A stretch of 64,000 nt of DNA. Origin: Billgrantia aerodenitrificans (GTDB lineage: Bacteria > Pseudomonadota > Gammaproteobacteria > Pseudomonadales > Halomonadaceae). Positions 8,763 through 17,710 of the stretch are shown piece after piece (position 1 is the stretch's first letter; each line of letters begins with the position of its first letter). The DNA lies in the NCBI RefSeq assembly GCF_021404405.1, contig NZ_JABFTV010000003.1:248001-312000 (forward strand). Reading direction: 5' to 3'. Made by a program: the position numbers and the translations under genes. A model generated the notes under the pieces. It saw only the letters and a program-made list of their open reading frames with translations, was not told the DNA's origin and searched no databases.

Positions 8763-9992
8763 ATGCCAGCCAAACACTCCTTCAAGACCCTGGTCCTTTC
8801 CACCGCGGTGCTGAGCCTCGGCGGTTTCACCAGCGCCATGGCCAGCGACGCCTACTCCGACGGCGTAGTGCGAATCGGCGTGCTGACGGACATGTCGGGG
8901 ATCTACACCGACCTGTCCGGCGAGGCGGCGGTGGAAGCCGTGCGCATGGCCGTCGAAGACTTCGGCGGAGAGGTCAACGGCGTGCCCATCGAGGTCATCC
9001 ACGGCGACCACCGCAATCGCGCCGACACCGGCGCCAGCCGTGCCCGGGAATGGTACAACAACGACGGCGTCGACATGATCAACGATCTGTCCAACTCCGG
9101 CGTCGCCTTGGCGGTGGCCGCCGTGGCCGCCGAGCAGCAGCGCCACGCCATCGTCAACTCATCGTCCAACATCGGCCTGACCAACGACTACTGCTCGCCC
9201 TACGTGACCCACTACACCTACGACGCCTACTCGCTGGCACAGGGCACCGGTCAGTCGATCGTCGAGGATGGCGGCGACACCTGGTTCTTCCTCACGGTGG
9301 ACTTCGCCTTCGGCATCGGGCTCGAGGAGCAGGTGTCCCAGGTGGTACGCGACGCCGGTGGCCAAGTCGTCGGGGCGGCCCGCCACCCGCTCAACACCAC
9401 CGACTTCTCCTCCTACGCGCTGCAGGCCCAGGCCTCGGGCGCAGAGATCATCGGCATCGCCTCCACCGGCGCCGATGCCATTAACGCCATCAATGCCCTG
9501 GCCGAGTTCGGCGTCACGCCCGACCAGCGCCCGGCCGCCCTGCTGCTGTGGTACGACGACATCGTCAGCCTGGGGCTGGAAACCGCCCAGGGACTGATGC
9601 TGACCAACGCCTTCTACTGGGACGCCAACGAAGGGACGCGCGAGTTCTCGCAGCGTTTCTACGAGCGCACCGGCCGCATGCCCAACATGGCGCACGCCGG
9701 CAACTACTCTTCCACCATGCACTACCTGAACGCCGTCGAAGCCGCCGGCACCGACGACGCGACGGCCGTCTCCGAGAAGATGCGGGAGCTGGAGATCAAC
9801 GACTTCTTCGCCACGGGCGGCTATATCCGTCCCAATGGGCGCATGGTCCACGACCAGTATCTGTGGGAGGTGAAGTCGCCCGAGGAGTCGGAGTACGACT
9901 ACGACTTCCTGCGCCTGCTGGCCACCATTCCCGGCGAAGACGCCTTCCAGCCCCTCGAAGAGAGCACCTGTCACCTGCTCAACAGCAACTGA
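8763..9992 (+). CDS. ABC transporter substrate-binding protein, LivJ/HAAT type
   Basis: Periplasmic ligand-binding protein of 409 residues. A Sec signal peptide (MPAKHSFKTLVLSTAVLSLG, cut likely after AMA) leads into the type I periplasmic fold: VVRIGVLTDMSGIYTDLSG, GVPIEVIHGDHRN and a DWFFLTVDFAFG-like segment. A GGAG site precedes the ATG. It heads the run of permeases and enzymes on the plus strand and pairs with the LivG/LivF-type ATPases at 6.3-7.8 kb. The family binds branched-chain amino acids, amides, ureas and aromatic acids, and the ligand here is not predictable. Confidence 0.9.
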   Translation: MPAKHSFKTLVLSTAVLSLGGFTSAMASDAYSDGVVRIGVLTDMSGIYTDLSGEAAVEAVRMAVEDFGGEVNGVPIEVIHGDHRNRADTGASRAREWYNNDGVDMINDLSNSGVALAVAAVAAEQQRHAIVNSSSNIGLTNDYCSPYVTHYTYDAYSLAQGTGQSIVEDGGDTWFFLTVDFAFGIGLEEQVSQVVRDAGGQVVGAARHPLNTTDFSSYALQAQASGAEIIGIASTGADAINAINALAEFGVTPDQRPAALLLWYDDIVSLGLETAQGLMLTNAFYWDANEGTREFSQRFYERTGRMPNMAHAGNYSSTMHYLNAVEAAGTDDATAVSEKMRELEINDFFATGGYIRPNGRMVHDQYLWEVKSPEESEYDYDFLRLLATIPGEDAFQPLEESTCHLLNSN

Positions 9993-10063
9993 TGACTTAC
10001 CGCGCATGCCGGTCCACGGCCCGGCATGCGCCCCTACTTCGTTGATCTTGTGAGCAAGTGATC

Positions 10064-10951
10064 ATGGACATTTTCGGCATTCCCATTCAGGCCCTGCTGG
10101 GACAGCTCATGCTGGGCATCGTCAACGGCTCCTTCTACGCGGTGCTCAGCCTCGGGCTGGCGATCATCTTCGGGGTACTCAAGATCGTCAATTTCGCCCA
10201 TGGCGCCTTCTTCATGCTGGGGGCTTTCACCGCCTTTCTGCTCGCCCAGTACATGGGGCTCGACTACTGGGTCACGCTGCTGGTGGCCCCGCTGCTGGTA
10301 GCCGTCTTCGGCATGCTGTTCGAGTTCCTGTTCCTGCGCCGGCTCTACGGGCTCGACCCGATCTACGGCCTGCTGCTGACCTTCAGCCTGGTACTGGTGC
10401 TGGAGGGTGGCTTCCGCGTCGCCTTCGGCTCCTCCGGCCAGCCCTTCGCCACCCCGGAACTGCTGCGCGGCACCATCAACCTGGGCTTCATGATCCTGCC
10501 GCTCTATCGCGGCTTCGTGATCCTCTCGGCGCTGCTGCTGTGCCTGCTCACCTGGTTCGTCATCGAGCGCACCTCGCTGGGCGCCAGCCTGCGCGCCGCC
10601 ACGGAGCGCTCGGAGCTAACCCAGGCCTTCGGCATCAACGTGCCGCGCCTGATCACCCTGACCTACGGCGTCGGCGTCGGCCTGGCGGCCTTCGCCGGGG
10701 TGCTGGCCGCGCCCATCTTCCACGTCAATCCCTCCATGGGCTCCAGCCTGGTCATCATCATCTTCGCCGTGGTGGTGATCGGCGGGCTAGGCTCGATCAT
10801 GGGTGCCATCGTCACCGGGCTGGGCCTGGGCGTGGTGGAAGGCTTCACCCGGGTGTTCTACTCGGAGTTCTCCTCCACCATCGTCTTCCTGGTCATGGTG
10901 CTGGTGCTGCTGCTGCGCCCGGCCGGTCTGTTCGGCAGGGAGGAGGGCTGA
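10064..10951 (+). CDS. ABC transporter permease, LivH type
   Basis: Inner-membrane permease of 295 residues with about eight hydrophobic segments. The hallmark N-terminus LMLGIVNGSFYAVLSLGLAI and the following FGVLKIVNFAHGAFFMLGAF are diagnostic of LivH. The late cytoplasmic loop ERTSLGASLRAATERSELTQAFGI is the ATPase-contact region. The ATG at 10064 is preferred, with GAGC about 8 bases upstream; a GTG two codons earlier is possible. It lies between the binding protein and the LivM-type gene, with 1 bp separating it from the latter. Confidence 0.92.
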   Translation: MDIFGIPIQALLGQLMLGIVNGSFYAVLSLGLAIIFGVLKIVNFAHGAFFMLGAFTAFLLAQYMGLDYWVTLLVAPLLVAVFGMLFEFLFLRRLYGLDPIYGLLLTFSLVLVLEGGFRVAFGSSGQPFATPELLRGTINLGFMILPLYRGFVILSALLLCLLTWFVIERTSLGASLRAATERSELTQAFGINVPRLITLTYGVGVGLAAFAGVLAAPIFHVNPSMGSSLVIIIFAVVVIGGLGSIMGAIVTGLGLGVVEGFTRVFYSEFSSTIVFLVMVLVLLLRPAGLFGREEG

Positions 10952-10952
10952 C

Positions 10953-11936
10953 ATGCGCACTCTGTCCTACACGGCCCTCGCCCTGCTGGTGCTGGCACTG
11001 CTGGTCGTTCCGTTCGTGCCTCAGCTGATCTACATCGTCTTCGTCATGAAGACGCTGTGCTTCGTGCTCTTCGCCTGCTCCTTCAATCTGCTGCTGGGGC
11101 ATACCGGCATCCTCTCCTTCGGTCACGCCGCCTTCTTCGGCACGGGAGCCTACGTGACCGGACAGCTGGTCAAGGCGTACGGCGTCCCTACCGATCTGGG
11201 CATCCTGGCCGGCGGCCTGGTGGCGGCCGTCCTGGGGGCGATAGTCGGAAGTCTGGCCATCCGCCGCAGCGGCATCTACCTGGCCATGATCACCCTGGCG
11301 CTGTCGCAGCTGGTCTATTTCTTCTTCCTTCAGGCGCCGTTCACCGGCGCCGAGGACGGCCTGCAGCGGATCCCCCGCGGCACCTTCCTGGGAGTGATCG
11401 ACCTGCGCAGCGACACGGCGCTCTACTACGTGGTGCTGGGTATCGTCGCGGCCGGGCTGTGGCTGGTATGGCGTACCGTCAATTCGCCGTTCGGCAACGT
11501 GCTGCGGGCCATCCGCGAGCATGAGCCGAGAGCGATCTCGCTGGGCTACCCCGTGGCGCGCTACAAGATCCTGGTGTTCACCATCTCTGCCGGCCTGGCC
11601 GGTATCGCCGGCTCGCTCAAGGCCATCGTGTTCCAGCTGGCCGCCCTCTACGACGTGCACTGGCACACCTCGGGCGACGTGATCCTGATGACCTTGCTGG
11701 GCGGCATGAACACGGTATTCGGCCCGGCGGTAGGCGCTGCCCTGGTCTCCGCACTCAACCACTACATGGACCCTTTCGGCGCCTGGGTCACGGTCATCAC
11801 CGGGCTGGTCTTCATGACCTGCGTGCTGACCTTCCGCCAAGGCGTGGTCGGCCAGCTCGGCCAATGGCTCCGCTCACGCCGCACCCCGACACCTTCCGCC
11901 AAGGTTCAGCACCGCTCACACGTTCAGCAGCACTGA
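10953..11936 (+). CDS. ABC transporter permease, LivM type
   Basis: Second permease, 327 residues. It shows the LivM hallmark [19 protein letters not shown] and the coupling-loop sequence [20 protein letters not shown]. The ATG at 10953 follows GGGAGGAGGG directly after the LivH-type stop; the in-frame extension to 10803 lies inside livH and is rejected. The tail after the last helix (about 30 residues, Arg/Thr/Ser/His-rich) is longer than usual. It is the last transporter gene before the enzymes. Confidence 0.92.
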   Translation: MRTLSYTALALLVLALLVVPFVPQLIYIVFVMKTLCFVLFACSFNLLLGHTGILSFGHAAFFGTGAYVTGQLVKAYGVPTDLGILAGGLVAAVLGAIVGSLAIRRSGIYLAMITLALSQLVYFFFLQAPFTGAEDGLQRIPRGTFLGVIDLRSDTALYYVVLGIVAAGLWLVWRTVNSPFGNVLRAIREHEPRAISLGYPVARYKILVFTISAGLAGIAGSLKAIVFQLAALYDVHWHTSGDVILMTLLGGMNTVFGPAVGAALVSALNHYMDPFGAWVTVITGLVFMTCVLTFRQGVVGQLGQWLRSRRTPTPSAKVQHRSHVQQH

Positions 11937-11950
11937 CTAGGAGTACTGAC

Positions 11951-12799
11951 ATGCCCGTTTTCGACCGCAACACCCTCATGGCCCGCTTCCAGGAGATGGT
12001 CGCCCGCGGCCAGCCGATCATCGGCGGCGGCGCCGGTACCGGCATCTCGGCCAAGTGCGAGGAGGCCGGCGGCATCGATTTGATCGTGATCTACAACTCC
12101 GGCCGCTACCGCATGGCGGGCCGCGCCTCCTCCGCCGGCCTGCTGGCCTACGGCAATGCCAACCAGATCGTGCAGGAGATGGCGCTGGAGGTGCTGCCGG
12201 TGGTCAAGCGCACCCCGGTGCTGGCCGGGGTCAACGGCACCGATCCCTTCGTGATCATGCCCAAGCTGTTGCGGGAGCTGAAGGAGCTGGGCTTCTCCGG
12301 GGTGCAGAACTTTCCCACCGTGGGCCTGATCGACGGCACCTTCCGCATCAGCCTGGAGGAGACGGGGATCTCCTACGGCAGCGAAGTGGACATGATTCGC
12401 CTGGCCCATGAGATGGACATGCTCACCACGCCCTACGTGTTTTCGGCCGACGAGGCCGTGGCTATGGCGGAGGCGGGCGCCGATATCATCGTGGCGCACA
12501 TGGGCGTCACCGTGGGCGGCACCATCGGCGCAGAGTCGGCCAAAAGCCTCGACGAGTCGGTACGCCTCATCGATGACTGGGCCGAAGCGGCCAGGCGGGT
12601 GCGGCGGGACGTGATCATCCTGTGCCACGGCGGCCCCATCGCCACCCCGGAAGATGCCGCCTACGTGATGCGCGAGAGCGAGCACTGCAACGGCTTCTAC
12701 GGTGCCAGCAGCATGGAGCGGCTGCCCACGGAGATCGCCCTCACCGAGCAGATTCGCCGCTTCAAGGCCATCAGCGACTATCAGGAGACCGCCTCATGA
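11951..12799 (+). CDS. TIM-barrel 'phosphoenolpyruvate hydrolase-like' protein (PF09370 family)
   Basis: A 282-residue protein of the family Pfam calls PEP_hydrolase, a TIM barrel. Seen in sequence: [22 protein letters not shown] near the N-terminus, [26 protein letters not shown], the [15 protein letters not shown] block, [17 protein letters not shown] and the late [15 protein letters not shown]. From family knowledge: this domain is the C-terminal part of plant Tm-1 proteins, whose N-terminal part matches the gene at 13304. The enzymatic activity has not been established to my knowledge. The ATG at 11951 sits 14 bp after the permease. Its stop overlaps the SRPBCC start (ATGA), so the three genes are coupled. 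Confidence 0.85.
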   Translation: MPVFDRNTLMARFQEMVARGQPIIGGGAGTGISAKCEEAGGIDLIVIYNSGRYRMAGRASSAGLLAYGNANQIVQEMALEVLPVVKRTPVLAGVNGTDPFVIMPKLLRELKELGFSGVQNFPTVGLIDGTFRISLEETGISYGSEVDMIRLAHEMDMLTTPYVFSADEAVAMAEAGADIIVAHMGVTVGGTIGAESAKSLDESVRLIDDWAEAARRVRRDVIILCHGGPIATPEDAAYVMRESEHCNGFYGASSMERLPTEIALTEQIRRFKAISDYQETAS

Positions 12800-13236
12800 C
12801 CCGTGTCTACGTCAGCGCAGTGATGCCCATTTCCCTGGCCCAGGCCTGGAGCGTGCTGCGCGATTTCAACGGCCTGCCGAACTACCATCCCTTCTTCGCC
12901 AGGAGCGAGATCGAGGGGGGCAAGCCAGCCGACCAGGTCGGCTGTGTGCGCCACTTCCACGACCACGACGGCAACTTCATCCGCGAGGAGCTGCTCACCC
13001 TCTCGGACCGCGAGCACCGCTGCTGCTACCGCATCCTCGAGGCTCCGGCGCTGCCGGTTCAGGACTACGTGGCGGAAATGCGCCTCAAGCCGATCACCAC
13101 CAGCGGGCAGTGCTTCGGCGAATGGTGGGCGGAGTTCGAGGTGGCCGAGGCCGACCGAGAAGACGTCGTGCAGCGGGTCTCGGATACCTTCCGGCTCGCC
13201 TTCGAATGCGCCGCCGAGAGCCTGGCCAAGGCCTGA
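12796..13236 (+). CDS. SRPBCC (START/polyketide-cyclase-like) family protein
   Basis: A small 146-residue protein with the SRPBCC layout: a starting beta strand [31 protein letters not shown], a beta-rich middle with [18 protein letters not shown], and a long C-terminal helix. The family forms a helix-grip pocket that binds hydrophobic ligands, and some members are cyclases or dehydratases. It overlaps the TIM-barrel gene by 4 bp, and the Tm-1-like gene follows 67 bp later, so it is probably part of the same pathway. Ligand or reaction unknown. Confidence 0.82.
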   Translation: MTRVYVSAVMPISLAQAWSVLRDFNGLPNYHPFFARSEIEGGKPADQVGCVRHFHDHDGNFIREELLTLSDREHRCCYRILEAPALPVQDYVAEMRLKPITTSGQCFGEWWAEFEVAEADREDVVQRVSDTFRLAFECAAESLAKA

Positions 13237-13270
13237 CGGTATCGATCAAGGCGCTCATTCACAACAACGA

Positions 13271-13293
13271 GGCCGGCGCGACGAACGCCGGCC
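13271..13293 (+). other. Hairpin directly before the ribosome site of the Tm-1-like gene
   Basis: GGCCGGCG (13271-13278) and CGCCGGCC (13286-13293) form a perfect 8-bp stem with a 7-nt loop. It ends one base before the ribosome site GGGAGG (13294-13299). It may protect or process the intercistronic mRNA or tune translation. There is no T-run, so it is not a terminator. Confidence 0.45.
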
Positions 13294-13303
13294 GGGAGGC
13301 ATC

Positions 13304-14518
13304 ATGGCAAAGACAGCCTTCGTCATCGGCACCTGCGACACCAAGGCCGAGGAGTTGCGCTACCTTCACGAGCTGCTGCGCTCTGCCGGGGTCGACGCCC
13401 GGATCGTCGACGTGGGAACCAGCGGCAACGCTGCGCAGGCGGCAGACATCACCTCCCACCAGGTGGCCGCCTGCCATCCCCAGGGCAGCCAGGCGGTGTT
13501 CGTCGACGATCGGGGCAAGGCGGTGGCGAACATGGCCGAGGCGTTGCGCCAGCTGCTGGCAGGCCGCGACGACGTGGCCGGCGTCATCGGCATTGGCGGC
13601 TCCGGCGGCACCGCGCTGATCACCCCGGCCATGCGCGACCTGGACATCGGCGTGCCCAAGGTGATGGTCTCGACCATCGCCTCGGGCAACGTGGCGCCTT
13701 ATGTCGGCGCCAGCGACATCGCCATGATCTACTCCGTCACCGACGTGGCGGGACTCAACCGAATATCGCGCCGGGTGCTGGGCAATGCCGCCCATGCACT
13801 GCTCGGCATGCTCGCGCGGCAGGTGCCCGAGGCCGCCGACGACAAGCCGGCCATCGGCTTGAGCATGTTCGGCGTGACCACCGCCTGCGTCAACGGGATC
13901 ACCGGTGCGCTGGGCGCAGACTACGACTGCCTGGTGTTCCACGCCACCGGCACGGGCGGCGTCTCGATGGAGAAGCTGGCAACCAGCGGTATGCTCAAGG
14001 GTCTGCTGGACATCACCACCACCGAGATCTGCGATCTGCTGATGGGCGGCATCTTCAGCGCCGGTGACACACGGCTGGACGTTCTGGCGCATACCGAACT
14101 GCCCTACGTGGGCTCCTGTGGCGCCCTCGACATGGTCAATTTCGCCGGGCGGGAAACCCTGCCGGCGCACTATCGGCAGCGCCTCGTCTACGAGCACAAC
14201 CCCCAGATCACGCTGATGCGCACCACCGCCGAGGAGAACGCGAGGATGGGGCAGTGGATCGGGGAGAAGTTGAATCGCAGCCGGGGGCCGGTGCGCTTCC
14301 TGCTGCCCGAAGGCGGGGTCTCGGCGCTGGATGCCGCCGGCCAGCCCTTCCATGACCCGGCGGCCGACGCGGCGCTGTTCGCCGCCCTGGAGGCGACGGT
14401 GCGGCAAACGTCCGAGCGGCAGCTGATCCGCTGCCCCTGGCATATCAACGACCCGGAATTCGCGGCGGCGGCCGTGGCGGAGTTCCACGAACTGATGAGC
14501 ACCGGCCAGCCTCGCTGA
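13304..14518 (+). CDS. Tm-1-like ATP-binding domain protein (UPF0261)
   Basis: A 404-residue protein of the UPF0261/Tm-1-like family. It opens with [19 protein letters not shown]. It continues with [19 protein letters not shown] (glycine-rich, likely nucleotide site), [16 protein letters not shown], the conserved [26 protein letters not shown] and [15 protein letters not shown]. From family knowledge: the N-terminal domain of tomato Tm-1, which inhibits tomato mosaic virus replication, has this fold and binds ATP; the bacterial role is not known. The start is fixed by GGGAGG at 13294-13299. With the TIM-barrel gene at 11951 it forms the split counterpart of the plant fusion. Confidence 0.88.
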   Translation: MAKTAFVIGTCDTKAEELRYLHELLRSAGVDARIVDVGTSGNAAQAADITSHQVAACHPQGSQAVFVDDRGKAVANMAEALRQLLAGRDDVAGVIGIGGSGGTALITPAMRDLDIGVPKVMVSTIASGNVAPYVGASDIAMIYSVTDVAGLNRISRRVLGNAAHALLGMLARQVPEAADDKPAIGLSMFGVTTACVNGITGALGADYDCLVFHATGTGGVSMEKLATSGMLKGLLDITTTEICDLLMGGIFSAGDTRLDVLAHTELPYVGSCGALDMVNFAGRETLPAHYRQRLVYEHNPQITLMRTTAEENARMGQWIGEKLNRSRGPVRFLLPEGGVSALDAAGQPFHDPAADAALFAALEATVRQTSERQLIRCPWHINDPEFAAAAVAEFHELMSTGQPR

Positions 14519-14542
14519 GAGAGACCGGGGGTCGGGCGACGC

Positions 14543-14998
14543 TCAACGCTCCGGCAGCCCCTCCTGGCGAGCGAACCAGCTCTCGAGGATCAACACGGCG
14601 GCAATGCCGTCAACGCCGTCGTCGCGGTAGCTCTTGGCGGGATTGCGCAGCAGCCCGGACTCCCGCGCGATGGCCTTGGCCTCACGGGTGGAGCCGCGCT
14701 CGTCGACCATCTCGCAGGATTTGCCGTAGCGCCCGTAGAGCCGCTTGCCGAACTTGCGCGCCCTGGCGCTCATCTCCGATTCGCTGCCGTCCATGTTGAG
14801 TGGCAGCCCGACCACGAACAGGTCCGGCTGCCACTCCTCGACCAGTCGCGTGACGACGTTCCAGTCGGGGATGCCGTCGCGGGCCGGCAGCGGCTCGAGC
14901 TGGCGGGCGCTGGCCAGCAGCTCGTTGCCCACCGCCACGCCGATACGACGGGTGCCGAAGTCGAACGCCAGGATCAGACGCTTTCCCGCAGCGGTCAT
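14543..14998 (-). CDS. ruvX: RuvX/YqgF family Holliday-junction resolvase-like protein
   Basis: A 151-residue RNase H-like protein implicated in 16S rRNA 5'-end maturation and putatively in Holliday junction resolution. It starts LILAFDFGTRRIGVAVGN, with the first acidic site, and has FVVGLPLNMDGSES, VDERGSTREA and the late DDGVDGIAAVLILES with the final acidic pair. The ATG at 14998 overlaps the yqgE stop (ATGA), the usual coupling. The frame upstream of it is inside yqgE and is rejected. It ends 24 bp from the convergent Tm-1-like gene. Confidence 0.93.
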   Translation of the reverse strand: MTAAGKRLILAFDFGTRRIGVAVGNELLASARQLEPLPARDGIPDWNVVTRLVEEWQPDLFVVGLPLNMDGSESEMSARARKFGKRLYGRYGKSCEMVDERGSTREAKAIARESGLLRNPAKSYRDDGVDGIAAVLILESWFARQEGLPER

Positions 14999-15570
14999 CA
15001 CGAATGCCCGGCTTCCCGCGACATCAGATTGAGATCCACGCCGAGGATGCCGGCGGCGGCACTCAGGCGCTGCTCCGCCGGTACCTTGAACAGGATGTCG
15101 CCCTCCGCCTCGACGGTGAGCCAGGCGTTGTCCTTCAGCTCCTGCTCGAGCTGCCCCGCCTCCCAGCCGGCGCAGCCCAGGCACACCAGGAACTCCTCGG
15201 GACCGCGGCCGGCGGCCAGCGCCAGCAGGATGTCCATGGAGGTGGTCAGGGCGATGTCGTCCTCCACCTGAATGCTGGAATCCCACGGGGTGCTGGAGCC
15301 GCGATGCAGGATGAAGCCGCGGTCCTTGTGGGTCGGGCCGCCGTAGTAGACCGGCGCGTTGCGATGCGGGCTCTCCTCGCCGTCGAGTTCGAGCTGCTCG
15401 AACAGCGCGTCCAGGGTGATCTCCAGCGGGCGGTTGACGATCACGCCCATGGTGCCGTTCTCATCGTGGTCGCACAGATAGCTGAGGCTGCCGGCGAAGT
15501 TGGGATCTTCCAGATGCGGCATCGCCAGCAGGAAATGACCTCTCAAGCCTAGGTTTTGCACGGATTGCAT
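14998..15570 (-). CDS. yqgE: YqgE/AlgH family protein
   Basis: A 190-residue cytosolic protein of the UPF0301 family. Family marks seen are LGLRGHFLLAMPHLEDPNF at the start, LCDHDENGTMGVIVNRPLEI and a VYYGGPTHKDRGFILH block. It is named for an alginate-regulation phenotype in Pseudomonas, but its molecular role is unsettled. It lies between tonB and ruvX, as in Pseudomonas, and overlaps ruvX by one base. Confidence 0.93.
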   Translation of the reverse strand: MQSVQNLGLRGHFLLAMPHLEDPNFAGSLSYLCDHDENGTMGVIVNRPLEITLDALFEQLELDGEESPHRNAPVYYGGPTHKDRGFILHRGSSTPWDSSIQVEDDIALTTSMDILLALAAGRGPEEFLVCLGCAGWEAGQLEQELKDNAWLTVEAEGDILFKVPAEQRLSAAAGILGVDLNLMSREAGHS

Positions 15571-15597
15571 GGGACTCCCGGGCGGTGGGCAGTCGTC

Positions 15598-16524
15598 CTA
15601 GCGCACGCCACCGAAATGATTGCCTTGCCCGAACCGCCAGACGCGGGTGATGGAGAGACTGTCTAGCTCCCCCATGGTGCCGTCGAAGGGCCGATAGGGC
15701 CCGGCACCGTGCACGGTATCCAGTGCCGCCTGATCGAGTTCGGTATGTCCTGAGGATTGTACCACCTCCGCCTGGCGAAGCTGACCATCTCGTCCAATCA
15801 CCACGCGTATGCGTAGTTGGCCGTGCAGGTGGCTCGGTGCGGGATGCACCCGGTTGCCGTAGTCCTCGACGCGGCGGGTCCAGTCGTCGACGTAGCGCGC
15901 CTCGGCGGCCCGCTGTGCCGCGCTGCGGGGCGTGTCGTCGGCCGGCCCGGCAAGGTGCTGGTCGAGCCCCTGCTGACGAATGCTGCTGGTAGCCTGGGCC
16001 AGCAGGTCGCGTCCCGAGGCCGAAGGCGCCGCAACGGCCGGCTCCGACGGCAACTCCGCGGCCTGGGGCGCGCTCTCGCGCGGCTCCGCCGCAGGCTGGG
16101 CCGGGCGTTCCTGCGCGGCGTCGGCAGGCGCCTCGTCGAGAGCCTCGGGCTCGGTGGCGGGGCGCTCCTCCGGCTCGGCCTCTGTCGGGGTGGTGGGGTC
16201 CACGGCGCTCTCCGCCGCCTCGAGTACCGGCAGCTCGTCGAGCGGTGCGGCACGCTGCTCGGCAGGTGCCTCCTCGGCCTGCTCGCCGGCGGCTTGCTGG
16301 TCCGCCTCGGCAATGGCCTGTGCTTCCTCGGGCGCCTCGGCCGGTCGGGTCACCAGCACCACGTCCAGGCTGGTGCGCTCTGCCGGTGCCGGGGCGAACT
16401 GCCAGCTCGCTACCAGCCCGATCAGCAACAGATGCAGCAGCAGCGCGACCGACAGCGCCAGCCAGCGGCGATAGGGCCGCGTAACCGGGGCATAGTGGAT
16501 CGGGTCGCTGATCGGGGCCACCAT
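15598..16524 (-). CDS. tonB: TonB family energy-transducing protein
   Basis: A 308-residue protein with one N-terminal membrane anchor (about residues 19-41, WLALSVALLLHLLLIGLVAS) and a long Ala/Glu/Pro-rich periplasmic spacer (about 55-180). The C-terminal TonB domain contains LHGQLRIRVVIGRDGQLRQA and SSGHTELDQAALDTV. The spacer is strongly acidic. No exbB/exbD or outer-membrane receptor is nearby. The order gshB-tonB-yqgE-ruvX matches Pseudomonas aeruginosa, where the TonB3 gene at this place affects twitching motility. That functional transfer is inference. Confidence 0.88.
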   Translation of the reverse strand: MVAPISDPIHYAPVTRPYRRWLALSVALLLHLLLIGLVASWQFAPAPAERTSLDVVLVTRPAEAPEEAQAIAEADQQAAGEQAEEAPAEQRAAPLDELPVLEAAESAVDPTTPTEAEPEERPATEPEALDEAPADAAQERPAQPAAEPRESAPQAAELPSEPAVAAPSASGRDLLAQATSSIRQQGLDQHLAGPADDTPRSAAQRAAEARYVDDWTRRVEDYGNRVHPAPSHLHGQLRIRVVIGRDGQLRQAEVVQSSGHTELDQAALDTVHGAGPYRPFDGTMGELDSLSITRVWRFGQGNHFGGVR

Positions 16525-16564
16525 GGGTAGGCTGGGTCCTCCGGTATTTCGCTCGTCGCTTCGT

Positions 16565-17539
16565 TCAGCGCTGGGCCAGGCGCCGCTCGATGGCGTCCAT
16601 CAGCAGGCCAGCGATGTCGGTGCCGCGCTGGTCGTCGATCTCGCGCACGCAGGTGGGGCTCGTCACGTTGATCTCGGTGATGTAATCGCCGATCACGTCG
16701 AGGCCGACGAACATCAGCCCCTTCTCGCGAATCATCGGCTGCACCTGCTCGATCAGCCAGTGATCGCGGGCGGTCAGCTCGCGGCTGACTCCGGTACCGC
16801 CGGCCGCCAGGTTGCCGCGGGTCTCGCCGGCCATGGGCACCCGGGCCAGGCCGTAGGGCACCGGCTCGCCGTCCACCAGCAGAATGCGCGTGTCGCCATC
16901 CTTGATCTCGGGGATGTAGCGCTGGGCCATGATCTGCCGCTGGCCACGTTCGGTGAGCGTCTCGATGATGGCGCCCAGATTGCGCCCCTCGGGCTGCACG
17001 TGGAAGATCCCGCTGCCGCCCATGCCGTCCAACGGCTTGAAGATCACGTCACGGTGCTCGGCGTGGAAGGCGCGCAGTACCGCTTCGCTGCACGACACCA
17101 CGGTGGGCGTGCAGCACTGCGGGAACTGCTGGGCGAACAGCTTCTCGTTGCACTCCAGCAGCGCCCGTGTGGGGTTGACCACCAGCACGCCCTCGCGTTC
17201 CGCAAAGCCCAGCAGGTGCACGGCATTGAGGAAGTGTGCATCGACCGGCGGGTCCTTGCGCATCAGGATTACGTCGAGTTCGGCCAGCGGGCGCTCCTCC
17301 GGAGCCCCCAGCGCATACCAGTCGTCCGGATTGCGGAAGGCAGCGAGGTCGCGCATACGCGCGTGGGCGCGGCCATCGCGCAGGTAGAGGTCCTCCTGCT
17401 CCATGTAGTGCAGCGACCAGCCACGCTGCTGGGCCGCCCACAGCATGGCCAGGGTGGTGTCCTTCTTGTAGGTGAGATGGGCGATGGAGTCCATCACCAC
17501 CCCCACCCGCAGGGATCGTGCGTTCGTCTGTCGGCTCAT
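16565..17539 (-). CDS. gshB: Glutathione synthetase
   Basis: ATP-grasp ligase that joins gamma-glutamylcysteine to glycine. It has 324 residues from the ATG at 17539, close to the E. coli length of about 316; a 26-codon in-frame upstream extension lacks conservation. Visible motifs: GVVMDSIAHLTYKKDTTLAM at the start, LIMRKDPPVDAHFLNA, the ATP-grasp FKPLDGMGGSGIFHV, LARVPMAGETRGNLAAGG and FVGLDVIGDYITEINVTSP. It is first in the gshB-tonB-yqgE-ruvX block. Confidence 0.95.
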   Translation of the reverse strand: MSRQTNARSLRVGVVMDSIAHLTYKKDTTLAMLWAAQQRGWSLHYMEQEDLYLRDGRAHARMRDLAAFRNPDDWYALGAPEERPLAELDVILMRKDPPVDAHFLNAVHLLGFAEREGVLVVNPTRALLECNEKLFAQQFPQCCTPTVVSCSEAVLRAFHAEHRDVIFKPLDGMGGSGIFHVQPEGRNLGAIIETLTERGQRQIMAQRYIPEIKDGDTRILLVDGEPVPYGLARVPMAGETRGNLAAGGTGVSRELTARDHWLIEQVQPMIREKGLMFVGLDVIGDYITEINVTSPTCVREIDDQRGTDIAGLLMDAIERRLAQR

Positions 17540-17610
17540 CGGCAGCGTTCCATCATGACCGGGGAAATGAGCGCAGTATGACGCAGGCTTCCCGGCAACA
17601 CCAAGGCGGC

Positions 17611-17639
17611 TTGACACGGCACGGCGGCGCCTCTATTTT
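17611..17639 (+). promoter_or_regulatory. Sigma-70-type promoter for the VOC-family gene
   Basis: TTGACA at 17611-17616, a 17-bp spacer, and TATTTT at 17634-17639. The -35 is a perfect consensus. The -10 lies inside the long palindrome at 17633-17664, so repressor binding there would block polymerase. Confidence 0.72.
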
Positions 17640-17664
17640 TAGTTTCAAATGAAACTAAAAATAG
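17633..17664. promoter_or_regulatory. Perfect 15-bp inverted repeat over the -10 and start region, probable operator
   Basis: Left arm CTATTTTTAGTTTCA (17633-17647), spacer AA, right arm TGAAACTAAAAATAG (17650-17664). All 15 bases per arm match, and the region is AT-rich against a GC-rich background. Position and symmetry fit a dimeric repressor of the TetR or MarR kind. No regulator gene is adjacent, so the repressor would be encoded elsewhere. Without a following T-run it does not look like a terminator. Confidence 0.75.
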
Positions 17665-17710
17665 CAGAACAGGCCCTGACGCTCCCCAGCCCACCACCGC
17701 GAGCCCCGTC

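Noticed and set aside
8670..9146. Upstream extension of the AraC gene
   Set aside because: It runs antisense through the binding-protein gene and its signal peptide.
17633..17664. Palindrome before the VOC gene as a terminator of gshB or other genes
   Set aside because: No gene reads into it on the plus strand, and it overlaps a consensus promoter; an operator fits better.
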